The position numbers were made by a program, and so were the translations under genes. Below, piece after piece: positions 48,471-58,497 of a DNA stretch of 64,000 bases (positions within the stretch are counted from its first letter, which is position 1; each line of letters begins with the position of its first letter). The stretch covers positions 506,971-570,970 of the forward strand of contig JAPDPX010000002.1 in NCBI GenBank assembly GCA_034506255.1. The letters are read 5' to 3'. The notes beneath the pieces were generated by a model. It saw only the letters and a list, made by a program, of their open reading frames with translations. It made no database searches and had not been told where the DNA came from. Source of the DNA: a candidate division KSB1 bacterium (GTDB lineage: Bacteria > Zhuqueibacterota > Zhuqueibacteria > Zhuqueibacterales > Zhuqueibacteraceae).

Positions 48471-48947
48471 ATGGACTTATCCAGTTTGAAATACGCCAAA
48501 GGCTCGCACAAGAAGGCCAAGCGCATCGGACGGGGCGACAGCTCCGGCCACGGTGGCACCTCGACGCGCGGTCACAAGGGCCAACATTCCCGCTCCGGCT
48601 CCAAGCGCAAGGCCTGGTTCGAGGGCGGCCAGATGCCGTTGCAGCGCCGCATTCCCAAGCGTGGCTTCACCAACATTTTCAAGACCGTGTTTCAGCCGGT
48701 GAATCTGACGTCGTTGAACCGCCTTGACGGGATCAGTTCGATCACGCCCGAGGTGTTGCGCCAGCATGGCGTGATCCGCAAACGCAATCTTCCCGTGAAG
48801 ATTCTCGGCAAGGGAGAGCTCAGCCGGGCGGTGGAAGTGCACGCCCACGGGTTCAGCAAGGGTGCGCAGGAGAAGATCGCGCGGGCCGGAGGCAAAGCCA
48901 TCGTCATTCAACCGGCAATCACCGCGTCCGCGCAAACCAAGAGCTGA
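48471..48947 (+). CDS. rplO: Ribosomal protein uL15
   Basis: 158 residues. GRGDSSGHGGTSTRGHKGQ and FEGGQMPLQRRIPKRGF are the rRNA-binding extension; the globular domain follows. It ends 6 bp before secY. Confidence 0.97.
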   Translation: MDLSSLKYAKGSHKKAKRIGRGDSSGHGGTSTRGHKGQHSRSGSKRKAWFEGGQMPLQRRIPKRGFTNIFKTVFQPVNLTSLNRLDGISSITPEVLRQHGVIRKRNLPVKILGKGELSRAVEVHAHGFSKGAQEKIARAGGKAIVIQPAITASAQTKS

Positions 48948-48953
48948 AAGGTC

Positions 48954-50294
48954 ATGATTCTCAGCAGTTTCAAAAACATCTTCAAGATTCCCGAGTTGAA
49001 GAAGCGTGTGATTTTCACGTTTCTGCTGCTCTTGGTGGAGCGGATCGGAACACACATTCCGGTTCCGGGCATCAACAGCCAGGCCCTGCTCGCCTACTTG
49101 CAAGACGCCCAGGGGGGCGGCATCCTCCAGCTCTATGATCTGTTTGCCGGCGGCGCCTTCAGTCGCGCCACTATTTTTGCGCTGGGGATCATGCCCTACA
49201 TCTCGGCCTCGATCATCCTGCAATTGCTCGGCGCCGTGATGCCCTATTTCCAACGCCTGCAAAAAGAGGGCGAGGAAGGCCGTAAGAAGATCACCCAGTA
49301 CACCCGCTACGGCACGGTGCTGATCGCCTTCATGCAGGCCTACGGCGTCAGCATCTTTCTGGAGAACATTCAGGCGCTGCCCAATGGCATGGTGGTCGTG
49401 CCCGATCCCGGCTGGGGCTTTCGTCTGCTCACCATGTTGACCCTGACCGCGGGGACGGTGCTGATCATGTGGTTCGGCGAGCAAATCACCGAACGCGGCA
49501 TCGGCAACGGCGTGTCGTTGATCATTTTCATCGGGATCGTTGCCCGGCTGCCCGATGCTTTGCTCGATGAGTTCCAGCAGGTGAGCGCGGGCAACCGGGA
49601 GATTCTGACCGAGTTGTTTCTGCTCGCATTGATGGTGGTCACCATGGGGGTGGTGGTGCTGCTCACCCAGGGTACGCGCAAGATTCCTGTGCAATATGCC
49701 AAGCGCGTCATCGGGCGCAAGGTTTATGGCGGGCAGAGCACGCACCTGCCCCTGCGGGTGAACACTGCGGGGGTGATGCCCATTATTTTCGCGCAGTCGA
49801 TCATGTTCATCCCGACCACGGTCAGCACCTTTTTCCCCAACAGCGAGCTGATGACCAACTTTGCCCGCTATTTCGACATCACCTCGTCGGTCTACTGGGT
49901 GATGGAGGGCGTGCTGATTGTCTTCTTCACCTATTTTTACACCGCGATCGCCTTCAATCCCGTGGATGTGGCGGACAACATGAAGAAATACGGCGGGTTC
50001 ATCCCGGGCGTGCGGCCGGGCAAGAAAACCGCAGAGTTCATCGACAACATTTTGACCAAAATCACACTGCCCGGCTCGATTTTCCTGGCGCTCATCGCCG
50101 TGTTCCCCTACATCCTGCACAAGGCGATGAATGTGTCGCTCAACTTCGCCTCGTTTTTCGGCGGCACCTCGTTGCTGATCATCGTCGGCGTTGCGCTCGA
50201 TTTTCTGCAACAGCTTGAATCTCATCTGTTGATGAGGCATTATGATGGTTTCATGAAGGGCGGACGTATTCGAGGGAGACGGTATGCCTCCTGA
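48954..50294 (+). CDS. secY: Preprotein translocase channel SecY
   Basis: 446 residues with ten membrane helices. Conserved segments are RIGTHIPVPGIN near the N-terminus, GIMPYISASIILQLL, GIGNGVSLIIFIGI, and the loop LPLRVNTAGVMPIIFA. It pairs with SecE (23430) and SecG (not seen) to form the protein-conducting channel. The C-terminal MRHYDGFMKGGRIRGRR is a normal cytosolic tail. Confidence 0.97.
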   Translation: MILSSFKNIFKIPELKKRVIFTFLLLLVERIGTHIPVPGINSQALLAYLQDAQGGGILQLYDLFAGGAFSRATIFALGIMPYISASIILQLLGAVMPYFQRLQKEGEEGRKKITQYTRYGTVLIAFMQAYGVSIFLENIQALPNGMVVVPDPGWGFRLLTMLTLTAGTVLIMWFGEQITERGIGNGVSLIIFIGIVARLPDALLDEFQQVSAGNREILTELFLLALMVVTMGVVVLLTQGTRKIPVQYAKRVIGRKVYGGQSTHLPLRVNTAGVMPIIFAQSIMFIPTTVSTFFPNSELMTNFARYFDITSSVYWVMEGVLIVFFTYFYTAIAFNPVDVADNMKKYGGFIPGVRPGKKTAEFIDNILTKITLPGSIFLALIAVFPYILHKAMNVSLNFASFFGGTSLLIIVGVALDFLQQLESHLLMRHYDGFMKGGRIRGRRYAS

Positions 50295-50378
50295 GGCCTC
50301 CGCTCACGGTGGCCTCCCGGATGCTTGATCCCGCACCGGTCTGGGTCCCTCATCGTTCATCGCGGAGAATTTGATCTC

Positions 50379-51056
50379 ATGGAGCTCGTTTTCCTCGGAT
50401 ACCCTGGATCAGGCAAGGGCACCCAGGCCACCCTGCTGAGCGAGCTTTACCAAATTCCCAGGATTTCGACGGGTGATATTTTGCGGGCGGCGGTGCAGGC
50501 TGGCAGCCAGCTCGGTTTGCAGGCCAAGGAATTCATGGACCGGGGCGAGCTGGTGCCGGATGGCGTGATGATCGGGTTGGTGCTGCAGCGCATCACCGAG
50601 CCGGATTCGGCGGCGGGCTATATTCTTGATGGTTTCCCCCGCACCCTCAACCAGGCGCGGGAGTTGGATCACGTCTTCCTCGATCACAAGAAACAACTGA
50701 CGGCGGTCATCAGCCTGGAGATTGAAAAGAAGAAAGTCATCGAGCGCCTGACCAGTCGGCGCGTGTGCGAACAGTGTGGCAAACTTTTCAACCTGGCCAG
50801 CGATCCGCCGCCGCCTTCCAACCGTTGCGACAACTGCAACGGGCGCATTTATCAGCGCTCCGATGACAACCTGGAAACGGTGCTGCATCGCATGGCCGTG
50901 TATGAGGAGCTGACGCGGCCGTTGAAAGACTATTACGGCGCGCAGGGGAAGCTGCTGCAGATCGACGGCAGCTTGAGCATTGCCAAGGTCCATGCCGACA
51001 TCGTGAAACGGCTCGGTGAGCTGCCGGGCGTCGGACCAGCGAAACAGCGGGCATGA
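50379..51056 (+). CDS. adk: Adenylate kinase
   Basis: The ATG at 50379 gives 225 residues starting MELVFLGYPGSGKGTQA with the P-loop; in-frame codons upstream add a non-homologous extension. RISTGDILRAA, DGFPRTLNQA and the LID with zinc-type cysteines (CEQCG and CDNCNG) are present. It converts ATP plus AMP to two ADP. It lies between secY and map as in Gram-positives and many other phyla. Confidence 0.96.
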   Translation: MELVFLGYPGSGKGTQATLLSELYQIPRISTGDILRAAVQAGSQLGLQAKEFMDRGELVPDGVMIGLVLQRITEPDSAAGYILDGFPRTLNQARELDHVFLDHKKQLTAVISLEIEKKKVIERLTSRRVCEQCGKLFNLASDPPPPSNRCDNCNGRIYQRSDDNLETVLHRMAVYEELTRPLKDYYGAQGKLLQIDGSLSIAKVHADIVKRLGELPGVGPAKQRA

Positions 51057-51823
51057 TTCATATCAAGAGTGAAAGAGAAATCGCACGCATCCGGGAAAGC
51101 TGCCGGCTGACAGTGGAAACGTTTCACAAGATCGAGCAGGTGATTTGTGCCGGGATGACGACCTTCGAGCTCGATCAGATCATTGAAGCACATATTCGCG
51201 AACATGGCGGCCGGCCGGCCTTCAAAGGATACAAAATCGGCAAGGAGACCCCGCCCTTTCCAGCCAGCAGTTGCATCTCGGTGGAAGACGAGGTGGTGCA
51301 CGGCATTCCCAGCAGGCACCGCAAGCTGCGCAATGGCGAGATCGTGAGCATCGATGTCGGCATCGAGTACGAGGGTTTTTATGGTGATGCCGCCAAGACC
51401 TACGCCATCGGGCAGGTGGATGAGCGGCGCGCGCGGTTGTTGCAGGTGACGCAGGAGGCGCTTTACCGCGGCATCGCCTGCGCGGTGGCGGGCAACCGGC
51501 TGTCCGACGTGTCGCATGCGATTCAGGTGCATGTGGAAAGCGCCGGCTTTTCGGTTGTGCGCGATCTCGTGGGCCATGGCGTCGGCCGCAAGCTGCATGA
51601 GGACCCGCAAATTCCCAATTTCGGCAGCCCGAATCGCGGGCCGCGGCTGAAGGAAGGCATGGTCTTCGCGATCGAGCCGATGGTAAATGCCGGCACCGCC
51701 GGGGTCAAAACCACTGCCGACGGCTGGACTGTGATCACCAAAGACGGCCAGCCTTCTGCCCATTTCGAGCACACGGTGGTGGTGCGCGATGGCGAGGCGG
51801 AAATTTTAACCAAAGGGTTGTAG
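51053..51823 (+). CDS. map: Methionine aminopeptidase, type I
   Basis: 256 residues, start overlapping the adk stop. The pita-bread fold shows [38 protein letters not shown] with the two metal-binding Asp, [16 protein letters not shown] with a metal His, and IEPMVNAG and HFEHTVVV with the metal Glu residues. It removes N-terminal Met from nascent chains at the tunnel exit. Confidence 0.97.
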   Translation: MIHIKSEREIARIRESCRLTVETFHKIEQVICAGMTTFELDQIIEAHIREHGGRPAFKGYKIGKETPPFPASSCISVEDEVVHGIPSRHRKLRNGEIVSIDVGIEYEGFYGDAAKTYAIGQVDERRARLLQVTQEALYRGIACAVAGNRLSDVSHAIQVHVESAGFSVVRDLVGHGVGRKLHEDPQIPNFGSPNRGPRLKEGMVFAIEPMVNAGTAGVKTTADGWTVITKDGQPSAHFEHTVVVRDGEAEILTKGL

Positions 51824-51827
51824 TTTT

Positions 51828-52046
51828 ATGCCCAAAGAAGAAGGGATTAAGGTCGACGGGACCATCATCGAAACCTTGCCCAATGCCTCGTTCCGCGTGG
51901 AGCTGGAGAACGGCCACAAAGTGCTGGCGCACATCTCCGGCAAGATGCGGATGCATTTTATCAAAATTTTGCCCGGCGACAAGGTCACCGTCGAACTCTC
52001 GCCTTATGATCTTTCGCGCGGGCGGATTACGTATCGCTACAAATAA
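51828..52046 (+). CDS. infA: Translation initiation factor IF-1
   Basis: 72 residues, the standard length: the OB fold runs from [20 protein letters not shown] through [18 protein letters not shown] to [15 protein letters not shown]. It blocks the A site during initiation. Only 4 bp follow the map stop. Confidence 0.97.
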   Translation: MPKEEGIKVDGTIIETLPNASFRVELENGHKVLAHISGKMRMHFIKILPGDKVTVELSPYDLSRGRITYRYK

Positions 52047-52093
52047 GGCACACGGCGCATGACGCGGCAGGCCAGCACAAGGGAGACATGACG

Positions 52094-52210
52094 ATGAAGG
52101 TTCGGTCCTCGATCAAGAAAATTTGTGAGAAGTGCAAAATCATCCGGCGCAAGGGCAAAATTCTGGTGATCTGCCCCGCCAATCCCAAACACAAGCAGCG
52201 TCAGGGGTGA
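52094..52210 (+). CDS. rpmJ: Ribosomal protein bL36 (zinc form)
   Basis: The ATG at 52094 with GGGAG eight bases upstream gives 38 residues, [19 protein letters not shown]; another ATG two codons earlier is possible. Cysteines in CEKC, the later Cys and the His of NPKHKQR make the zinc site of the C+ form. Its place between infA and rpsM is canonical. Confidence 0.95.
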   Translation: MKVRSSIKKICEKCKIIRRKGKILVICPANPKHKQRQG

Positions 52211-52303
52211 GGTGGCGCAGGCACCACGGCGCATGACGGTGTGTCGGCGCCTGCCCGAGATGTTGAACCGGCTGGGATAAATCTGTCTGAATGGAGGCAC
52301 ACG

Positions 52304-52693
52304 GTGGCTCGAATTGCGGGCGTTGATTTACCTCGTGAGAAGCGAATCGATATCGCATTGACCTATATTTTTGGCATCGGGCGCAACAATGCGCGCGCGA
52401 TCATCGCCGAGGCGGGGGTGGATCCCGCGGTGCGTGTCAAGGATTTGTCACCTGACGATATTGCCAGGATCCGCTCCGCGATTGGCGCCAATTACAAGGT
52501 GGAGGGCGCGCTGCGCGCGGAGATCTCGATGAACATCAAGCGGTTGATGGATATCGGCTGTTATCGCGGCTTGCGCCATCGCCGCGGGCTGCCGGTGCGC
52601 GGCCAGCGCACGCACACCAACGCCCGCACCCGCCGCGGCCGTCGCCGGGTGGTGGGCGGCAAGTCGACCGCCAAAGCGCCTGCCAAGAAGTAA
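52304..52693 (+). CDS. rpsM: Ribosomal protein uS13
   Basis: The GTG at 52304 with TGGAGG upstream gives 129 residues beginning [57 protein letters not shown] and the basic tail are typical. uS13 bridges to L5 and contacts the P-site tRNA. It opens the alpha operon. Confidence 0.96.
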   Translation: MARIAGVDLPREKRIDIALTYIFGIGRNNARAIIAEAGVDPAVRVKDLSPDDIARIRSAIGANYKVEGALRAEISMNIKRLMDIGCYRGLRHRRGLPVRGQRTHTNARTRRGRRRVVGGKSTAKAPAKK

Positions 52694-52750
52694 TGTGAAA
52701 CGACTGCGAGCCCGGAATTTTTTGACCATCTTTTCCAAGGAGAGTGCAGC

Positions 52751-53140
52751 TTGGCTAATCCAAAGAAAAAGCGCACCAAGAAGAAAGAAAAAGTCGATGC
52801 CAACGGCCTGGCGCACATTCAGGCGACCTTCAACAACACCATCGTGTCGTTGACGGACATTTACGGCAACCTCATCGCGTGGGCTTCCGCCGGCAAAGTC
52901 GGGTTCAAGGGGTCGCGCAAGAGCACACCATTCGCCGCCCAGGTGGCGGCGGAAAATGCCGCGCGCGCGGCGATGGATTTGGGCTTGCGCCGGGTGGAAG
53001 TGCTGGTGAAAGGCCCGGGCTCGGGCCGGGAGGCGGCGGTGCGGTCGCTGCAGGCAGCGGGGTTGGAAATCTCCGCGATCCGCGACGTGACCCCCATCCC
53101 GCACAATGGTTGTCGTCCCCCGAAGCGTCGTCGCGTCTAA
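52751..53140 (+). CDS. rpsK: Ribosomal protein uS11
   Basis: A TTG start with AAGGAGAG upstream gives 129 residues. After a lysine-rich tail come [38 protein letters not shown] and [18 protein letters not shown]. uS11 lines the mRNA path at the E site. Confidence 0.96.
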   Translation: MANPKKKRTKKKEKVDANGLAHIQATFNNTIVSLTDIYGNLIAWASAGKVGFKGSRKSTPFAAQVAAENAARAAMDLGLRRVEVLVKGPGSGREAAVRSLQAAGLEISAIRDVTPIPHNGCRPPKRRRV

Positions 53141-53166
53141 TCGTCCGTTGGAGGAATTGAAAGTCT

Positions 53167-53796
53167 ATGGCAAGATATATCGGCCCTGTTTGCAAACTCT
53201 GCCGGCGGGAAGAGAAAAAGCTTTTCCTGAAGGGCGCCAAATGCACGTCCCCGAAGTGCCCCCTGGAGAAACGCAACTTTCCGCCCGGCCAGCACGGCAA
53301 GAACCGGCGTTTCAAAGTCTCGGCCTACGGGCTGCAGTTGCGTGAAAAGCAGAAAATGCGCCGGATTTACGGCCTGCTGGAACGGCAATTTCACAATACC
53401 TACAAGAAGGCGCTGCGCGTGAAGGGCGTCACCGGCGAGAATTTGATGCGCCTGCTGGAGCGCCGCCTGGACAACATCGTTTATCGTCTGGGATTCGCAC
53501 CGTCGCGCAATGCCGCACGGCAGTTGGTGCGCCACCGCCATTTCATGGTGAATGACCGCCTGGTTGACATCCCCTCCTATTTGGTGAAGAGCGGCGATGT
53601 CATCAAAGTGCGTGAGAAGAGCCGGAAACTGGAAATCATTCACGCCTCGCTGCGCAAGATGCGGGAAGGCAAGGCGCTGCCGTGGCTGGACCTCAACAAG
53701 GCCAACCTCACCGGCACCGTGCTCGAAATCCCGGCGCGCGCGGACATCCCGACGGAAGTGAATGAAGGCCTGATCGTGGAATTGTATTCGAAGTAA
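53167..53796 (+). CDS. rpsD: Ribosomal protein uS4 (zinc form)
   Basis: 209 residues, [18 protein letters not shown], with four cysteines (CKLC, then KCTSPKC) that form the zinc site of the C+ type. [15 protein letters not shown] and the S4 RNA-binding domain [20 protein letters not shown] follow. uS4 is a primary 16S binder and in E. coli represses the alpha operon. The 137-bp gap before rpoA has no gene. Confidence 0.97.
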   Translation: MARYIGPVCKLCRREEKKLFLKGAKCTSPKCPLEKRNFPPGQHGKNRRFKVSAYGLQLREKQKMRRIYGLLERQFHNTYKKALRVKGVTGENLMRLLERRLDNIVYRLGFAPSRNAARQLVRHRHFMVNDRLVDIPSYLVKSGDVIKVREKSRKLEIIHASLRKMREGKALPWLDLNKANLTGTVLEIPARADIPTEVNEGLIVELYSK

Positions 53797-53933
53797 AGTG
53801 AACTTTCCGCTGCGCGTGACGGCCCGGAGGGCCGCCCGAATGAAGCCGGCCGACCCGGGAAGCGGCAGCCCGCCTGCCGACGCGATCACCACCGGACCGT
53901 CGAAAGTTCACATAAAAGCGGAGATCTCCAAAC

Positions 53934-54920
53934 ATGAATTGGCCGTATCTACAAATGCCCGAAGGTGTCGTGCTCGAGGAATCGAGCTATTCCAGTACCT
54001 TTGGCAGATTTATCGTGCAACCCCTGGAACGCGGGTTCGGAACGACAATTGGCAATGCTCTGCGCCGGGTCTTGCTGTCCTCCCTGCCGGGTGCAGCAAT
54101 CACCATGGTCAAGATCGACGGTGTGCTGCATGAATTCTCCTCCATCCCCGGGGTGGTGGAGGATGTCACCCAGATCATCCTCAATCTCAAGGAGGTCCGC
54201 TTCAAACTCATCAACAAGAAGCCGGACCGGGTGATGCTGGAGCTGAACGGCCCCAAGGAATTCACCGCCGGCGACATTCAAAACGGCACCACCGATTTCG
54301 AGATTCTCAATCCCGACCATCATATCGCCACCCTCAACAAGGGCGCCAATCTCAAGATGGAGTTGCGCATCGGCCGTGGGCACGGCTATGTCCCCGCGGA
54401 GGAAAACAAGATGCCCGATCAGCCCATTGGCGCGATTCCGATCGATGCGATCTATACGCCGATCAAGAATGTCAGCTACCGCGTGGAGAATACGCGCGTG
54501 CAGCAGCGCATCGATTATGAGAAGCTGATTCTCGAAATCACCACCGACGGCAGCATCACCCCGGATGACAGCCTGACCTACGCCGGCAAGATTCTGCGCG
54601 ATCACGTCAACCTGTTCATCAATTTCGACATCGAGCCGGAGGAGGAGGAGCCCTCCGAGATCGATGAAGAGTCGTTGAAAATTCGCAAGCTGCTCAAGAT
54701 GCCGGTGGATGAGCTGGAACTGTCGGTGCGCTCCTACAACTGTCTGATGGCGGCAAACATCAAGACCATCGGCGATCTGGTGCGCCGTGATGAGCAGGAG
54801 ATGTTGAAGTTCAGAAACTTTGGGCGCAAATCGCTGCAGGAGCTGACCCAGATTCTCGAAGAAAAGGGCCTGCACTTCGGCATGGACGTGGACCGCTACC
54901 TGCGCGCGGACAGCGAATAG
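53934..54920 (+). CDS. rpoA: RNA polymerase alpha subunit
   Basis: 328 residues, the usual length. The N-terminal dimerisation and assembly domain has PLERGFGTTIGNALRRVLLS and HEFSSIPGVVEDVTQI; the C-terminal UP-element-binding domain has LELSVRSYNCLMAANIKTIGD and FGRKSLQELTQILEE. It is placed between rpsD and rplQ as in most bacteria. Confidence 0.97.
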   Translation: MNWPYLQMPEGVVLEESSYSSTFGRFIVQPLERGFGTTIGNALRRVLLSSLPGAAITMVKIDGVLHEFSSIPGVVEDVTQIILNLKEVRFKLINKKPDRVMLELNGPKEFTAGDIQNGTTDFEILNPDHHIATLNKGANLKMELRIGRGHGYVPAEENKMPDQPIGAIPIDAIYTPIKNVSYRVENTRVQQRIDYEKLILEITTDGSITPDDSLTYAGKILRDHVNLFINFDIEPEEEEPSEIDEESLKIRKLLKMPVDELELSVRSYNCLMAANIKTIGDLVRRDEQEMLKFRNFGRKSLQELTQILEEKGLHFGMDVDRYLRADSE

Positions 54921-54934
54921 ACACAGGGAAAACT

Positions 54935-55420
54935 ATGCGACATCGCAAAGACCTCAAAAAGCTGGGACGGACCGCCAGCCACCGCAAGGCCATGCTGTCG
55001 AATCTGGCCAGCTCGGTGTTCGAACACAAACATGTGCGCACTACCACCGCCAAGGCCAAGCAAGTCCGCCGGCTGGTGGACCGCCTGATCACGCATGCCA
55101 AGAAAAACACGGTGGCGGCCCGCCGGTTGGTGTTCAGCGAACTGCGGCGCCGTGACATCGTCAAGAACCTCTTCGATGAAATCGCGCCGAAATATGCCAC
55201 CCGCAACGGCGGCTACACCCGGGTGTTGCGAATCGGCCGTCGCCAGGGCGATGGCGCCGAGCTGGCCATCCTGGAGCTGGTGGGCTATGAAGGCGTGCAG
55301 CTCGAAAAGCAGCAAGCCGCGGCCGAAAAGCGCGCGGAGCGCAAGAAACGCAAGCAGGAAGAAATGAAAGCGGAGGCCGAGCGTCAAGCCCGGGCGGAAC
55401 GCCCCGAAAAAGAAGAGTGA
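54935..55420 (+). CDS. rplQ: Ribosomal protein bL17 with C-terminal charged extension
   Basis: 161 residues, about 30-40 more than common bL17. The conserved part runs from MRHRKDLKKLGRTASHRKAM through SVFEHKHVRTTTAKAKQVR to GGYTRVLRIGRRQGDGAELA. The tail is a Lys/Glu/Ala-rich helix (EKRAERKKRKQEEMKAEAE), likely a single long helix on the ribosome surface. It is the last gene of the run. Confidence 0.95.
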   Translation: MRHRKDLKKLGRTASHRKAMLSNLASSVFEHKHVRTTTAKAKQVRRLVDRLITHAKKNTVAARRLVFSELRRRDIVKNLFDEIAPKYATRNGGYTRVLRIGRRQGDGAELAILELVGYEGVQLEKQQAAAEKRAERKKRKQEEMKAEAERQARAERPEKEE

Positions 55421-55464
55421 ACTCCCCGTTTCTTTTTGATGATACCTGCATGATAACCTGCCCG

Positions 55465-55518
55465 CGCCAGGCTGAACCCCGCCGCTGCCGATTCGGTGAG
55501 GTGACACCTGGCGTTTTT
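55465..55518 (+). terminator. Candidate terminator after rplQ
   Basis: CGCCAGG (55465-55471) pairs with CCTGGCG (55507-55513), followed directly by TTTTTGTTTTC. The loop is 35 nt and can fold on itself. It ends 45 bp after the rplQ stop begins its trailer and lies just before the hutU ribosome-binding site. Confidence 0.6.
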
Positions 55519-55549
55519 GTTTTCGACGTTTTCATTGCGGAGGGGTAAG

Positions 55550-57214
55550 ATGACCACGAGCACAGCACGTCAGATTCGGGCGCCGCGCGGCACCACTCTT
55601 TCCTGCAAGGGCTGGGTGCAGGAAGCGGCCCTGCGCATGTTGATGAACAATCTCGATCCCGAGGTTGCCGAGCTTCCCGCGGCGCTGGTGGTCTACGGTG
55701 GCCGCGGCAAGGCGGCGCGCAACTGGGAGTGCTTCGATGCCATCGTGCGCTGCCTGCGCGAGTTGGAGTCGGATGAAACGCTGTTGATCCAATCCGGCAA
55801 ACCGGTGGGCATGTTCCGCACCCATCGCGAGGCCCCGCGCGTGTTGCTCGCCAACTCCCTGCTGGTGCCGGCGTGGGCCAATGCCGCTTATTTTCGCGAG
55901 CTGGAAGATCGCGGGCTGATCATGTACGGCCAAATGACGGCCGGAAGCTGGATATACATCGGCACACAGGGCATCCTGCAGGGCACCTACGAAACATTTG
56001 CCGCGGCCGCTGCCAAACATTTCGGCGGCTCGCTGGCCGGCCGGTTGGTGGTCACCGGCGGCATGGGCGGCATGGGCGGCGCGCAACCTCTGGCTGCCAC
56101 GATGAACGGGGCCGCCTGCCTGGTGGTGGAGGTCGACCGGCAGCGCATCGAGCGCCGCATCCAACAACGTTATTGCGACCGGCTCGCTGAAAATCTCGAT
56201 GAAGCACTGGCTCTGCTGCTTCCTGCGCAGCAGAACAAACAGCCACTCTCCGTCGGTTTGGTGGGCAATTGTGCCGAGGTTTTGCCGGAGCTGGTGCGCC
56301 GCGAGGTGGTGCCCGATGTGCTCACCGATCAAACCTCTGCGCATGACGAACTCAACGGCTATGTGCCGCATGGCCTGCCCTACGCCGAGGCGCTCGCGCT
56401 GCGCGCCAGCAATCCCGCAGAATACATCAAACGCGCCTACGCCTCGATGGCCGTGCACGTGCGTGCCATGCTGGAGCTGCAAAAACGCGGTGCGGTCACT
56501 TTCGATTATGGCAACAATCTCCGCGCGCAAGCGCACAAGGCCGGTGTCAGCAACGCCTTCGATTTCCCCGGTTTTGTGCCCGCTTACATTCGCCCGCTCT
56601 TCTGTGAAGGCAAAGGCCCGTTTCGCTGGGCCGCGCTTTCCGGCGATCCGCAGGATATCGCGGTCACCGACGAGCTGGTGTTGCAGTTGTTCCCCGGCAA
56701 TTCCGCGCTGCGCCGCTGGATCGAGATGGCGCGCACGCGCGTGGCCTTTCAGGGATTGCCGGCGCGCATCTGCTGGCTCGGCCTGGGCGAGCGCGCCCAG
56801 TTTGGGCTCGCGCTCAACGAGCTGGTCGCCGCCGGCAAAATCAAAGCGCCGGTCGTGATCGGCCGCGACCATCTTGACTGCGGTTCGGTGGCCTCGCCCA
56901 ACCGTGAAACCGAAGCAATGCGCGACGGCTCGGATGCCATTGCTGACTGGCCGATTCTCAACGCTCTGCTCAACACCGCCTCCGGCGCCTCCTGGGTGTC
57001 GGTGCATCATGGTGGCGGCGTCGGCATCGGCTATTCGATTCACGCCGGACAAGTGATTGTCGCCGACGGCACCCCCGAGGCGGCGCGCCGTCTGGAGCGT
57101 GTGCTGACCAATGACCCGGGCATCGGGGTGGCGCGCCACGCCGATGCGGGCTACGAGCTGGCCCGGCAAGTGGCGCGTGAACGCAACGTCAAGATTCCCA
57201 TGCTGCCGGCATGA
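55550..57214 (+). CDS. hutU: Urocanate hydratase
   Basis: The ATG at 55550 with GGAGGGG upstream gives 554 residues, the family length. NAD-binding [18 protein letters not shown], the active-site region [20 protein letters not shown], and the C-terminal [19 protein letters not shown] and [15 protein letters not shown] are diagnostic. It converts urocanate to imidazolone propionate using NAD+ as an electrophile. hutI overlaps by 4 bp. hutH and hutG are not in the window. Confidence 0.97.
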   Translation: MTTSTARQIRAPRGTTLSCKGWVQEAALRMLMNNLDPEVAELPAALVVYGGRGKAARNWECFDAIVRCLRELESDETLLIQSGKPVGMFRTHREAPRVLLANSLLVPAWANAAYFRELEDRGLIMYGQMTAGSWIYIGTQGILQGTYETFAAAAAKHFGGSLAGRLVVTGGMGGMGGAQPLAATMNGAACLVVEVDRQRIERRIQQRYCDRLAENLDEALALLLPAQQNKQPLSVGLVGNCAEVLPELVRREVVPDVLTDQTSAHDELNGYVPHGLPYAEALALRASNPAEYIKRAYASMAVHVRAMLELQKRGAVTFDYGNNLRAQAHKAGVSNAFDFPGFVPAYIRPLFCEGKGPFRWAALSGDPQDIAVTDELVLQLFPGNSALRRWIEMARTRVAFQGLPARICWLGLGERAQFGLALNELVAAGKIKAPVVIGRDHLDCGSVASPNRETEAMRDGSDAIADWPILNALLNTASGASWVSVHHGGGVGIGYSIHAGQVIVADGTPEAARRLERVLTNDPGIGVARHADAGYELARQVARERNVKIPMLPA

Positions 57215-58488
57215 CGGCTCTCCTGATTCACAATGCCCGCCTCGCCACCCCGATTGCCATCCGGGGCGGGAAGCCGGAATGGACGGTGTGCGAGATTTTC
57301 CCCGCCGCGCTCTATTGTGAAAATCAGCGCATCGCACGTGTCGGCAGGCAGGAGACGGTGCTGGAGGATTTGCCCGCCTGCGATGAGCTTGATGCGCAGG
57401 GCCGGCTGTTGACCCCGGGTCTGGTCGATTGCCACACACATCCGGTCTTTTTCAATCACCGGGCGCATGAATTCGTGCTGCGCGTGCAGGGTGCCACCTA
57501 TCAGCAAATTGCTGCCGCCGGCGGCGGCATTCGCTACAGCGTGCGGGATCTGCGCAGCGCCACCGCAGAAGAATTGTTGCAGCGCGTGCTGCACCGTCTC
57601 GATGTTTTTTTGGAACACGGCACCACCACCATCGAAGCCAAGAGCGGTTACGGCCTGAGCCTGGAGCATGAATTAATGTCGTTGCGGGTGCTGCAACGCG
57701 CCGCCGCCGCGCATCCGGTCGAAATCGTGCCGACTTTTCTCGGCGCCCATGAAGTGCCGGACGAATATCGCAGCCGGCGCAGCCAGTATGTGGATTTGAT
57801 CATTCACGAGATGATTCCCGCGGTCGCCGCGCAGGGGCTGGCGCGTTTCGCCGATGTCTTTTGTGAGAGCCACGTGTTCAACCAGACCGAGGCCCTTCAG
57901 GTGCTGCAGGCGGCTGCCGCGCACGGTTTGCGGCCGAAGATTCATGCCGACCAGTTGTCTGAAAGCGGCGGTGCCCGGGTGGCGATTGCCACCGGTGCCG
58001 TTTCCGCCGATCATCTCGAACACACGCCGGCGGCCTTGCACGAGCCGTTGCGCCAAGCCGGGGTTGTGCCCGTGCTTCTGCCCGGCGCGGCTTTTTTCCT
58101 GGGCGCGAAACAGTATGCCGATGCCCGCGCGATGATTGCCGCCGGCCTGCCGGTCGCCATCTCCACGGATTTCAACCCCGGCTCGTGCATGACCGAAAGC
58201 CTGCCGATGATCATGACCCTCGCCTGTCTGGCGCTGCGCCTGACACCGGCGGAAGCGCTGGTGGCTGCGACCCTGCATGCCGCTCATGCCCTGGCGCAGG
58301 GGAACCAAATCGGTTCCCTTGAAGTTGGCAAGCAGGCCGATGCCGTCCTGTGGGAAGCGGACTCGATAAATGAAATTCCCTATCATTTCGGCATCAATCT
58401 GGTTTTCACCGTTGTCAAAAAGGGCCGCGTGGTTTTCACGCGCCATGCTGCACACCGGACTTTGTATGAGACACATCCCCACTGTTGA
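57211..58488 (+). CDS. hutI: Imidazolonepropionase
   Basis: 425 residues; start coupled to hutU (ATGA). The metal site DCHTH (His75, His77), the HutI-specific [27 protein letters not shown] with the metal His, and [13 protein letters not shown] with the metal Asp are present. The enzyme opens the imidazolone ring to N-formimino-glutamate, the step after HutU. The adjacent lipoprotein gene may not belong to the pathway. Confidence 0.96.
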   Translation: MTALLIHNARLATPIAIRGGKPEWTVCEIFPAALYCENQRIARVGRQETVLEDLPACDELDAQGRLLTPGLVDCHTHPVFFNHRAHEFVLRVQGATYQQIAAAGGGIRYSVRDLRSATAEELLQRVLHRLDVFLEHGTTTIEAKSGYGLSLEHELMSLRVLQRAAAAHPVEIVPTFLGAHEVPDEYRSRRSQYVDLIIHEMIPAVAAQGLARFADVFCESHVFNQTEALQVLQAAAAHGLRPKIHADQLSESGGARVAIATGAVSADHLEHTPAALHEPLRQAGVVPVLLPGAAFFLGAKQYADARAMIAAGLPVAISTDFNPGSCMTESLPMIMTLACLALRLTPAEALVAATLHAAHALAQGNQIGSLEVGKQADAVLWEADSINEIPYHFGINLVFTVVKKGRVVFTRHAAHRTLYETHPHC

Positions 58489-58497
58489 GCGCCATCC

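Noticed and set aside
55532..57439. 635-codon minus-strand frame over hutU/hutI
   Set aside because: Antisense shadow of hutU, which is unambiguous.
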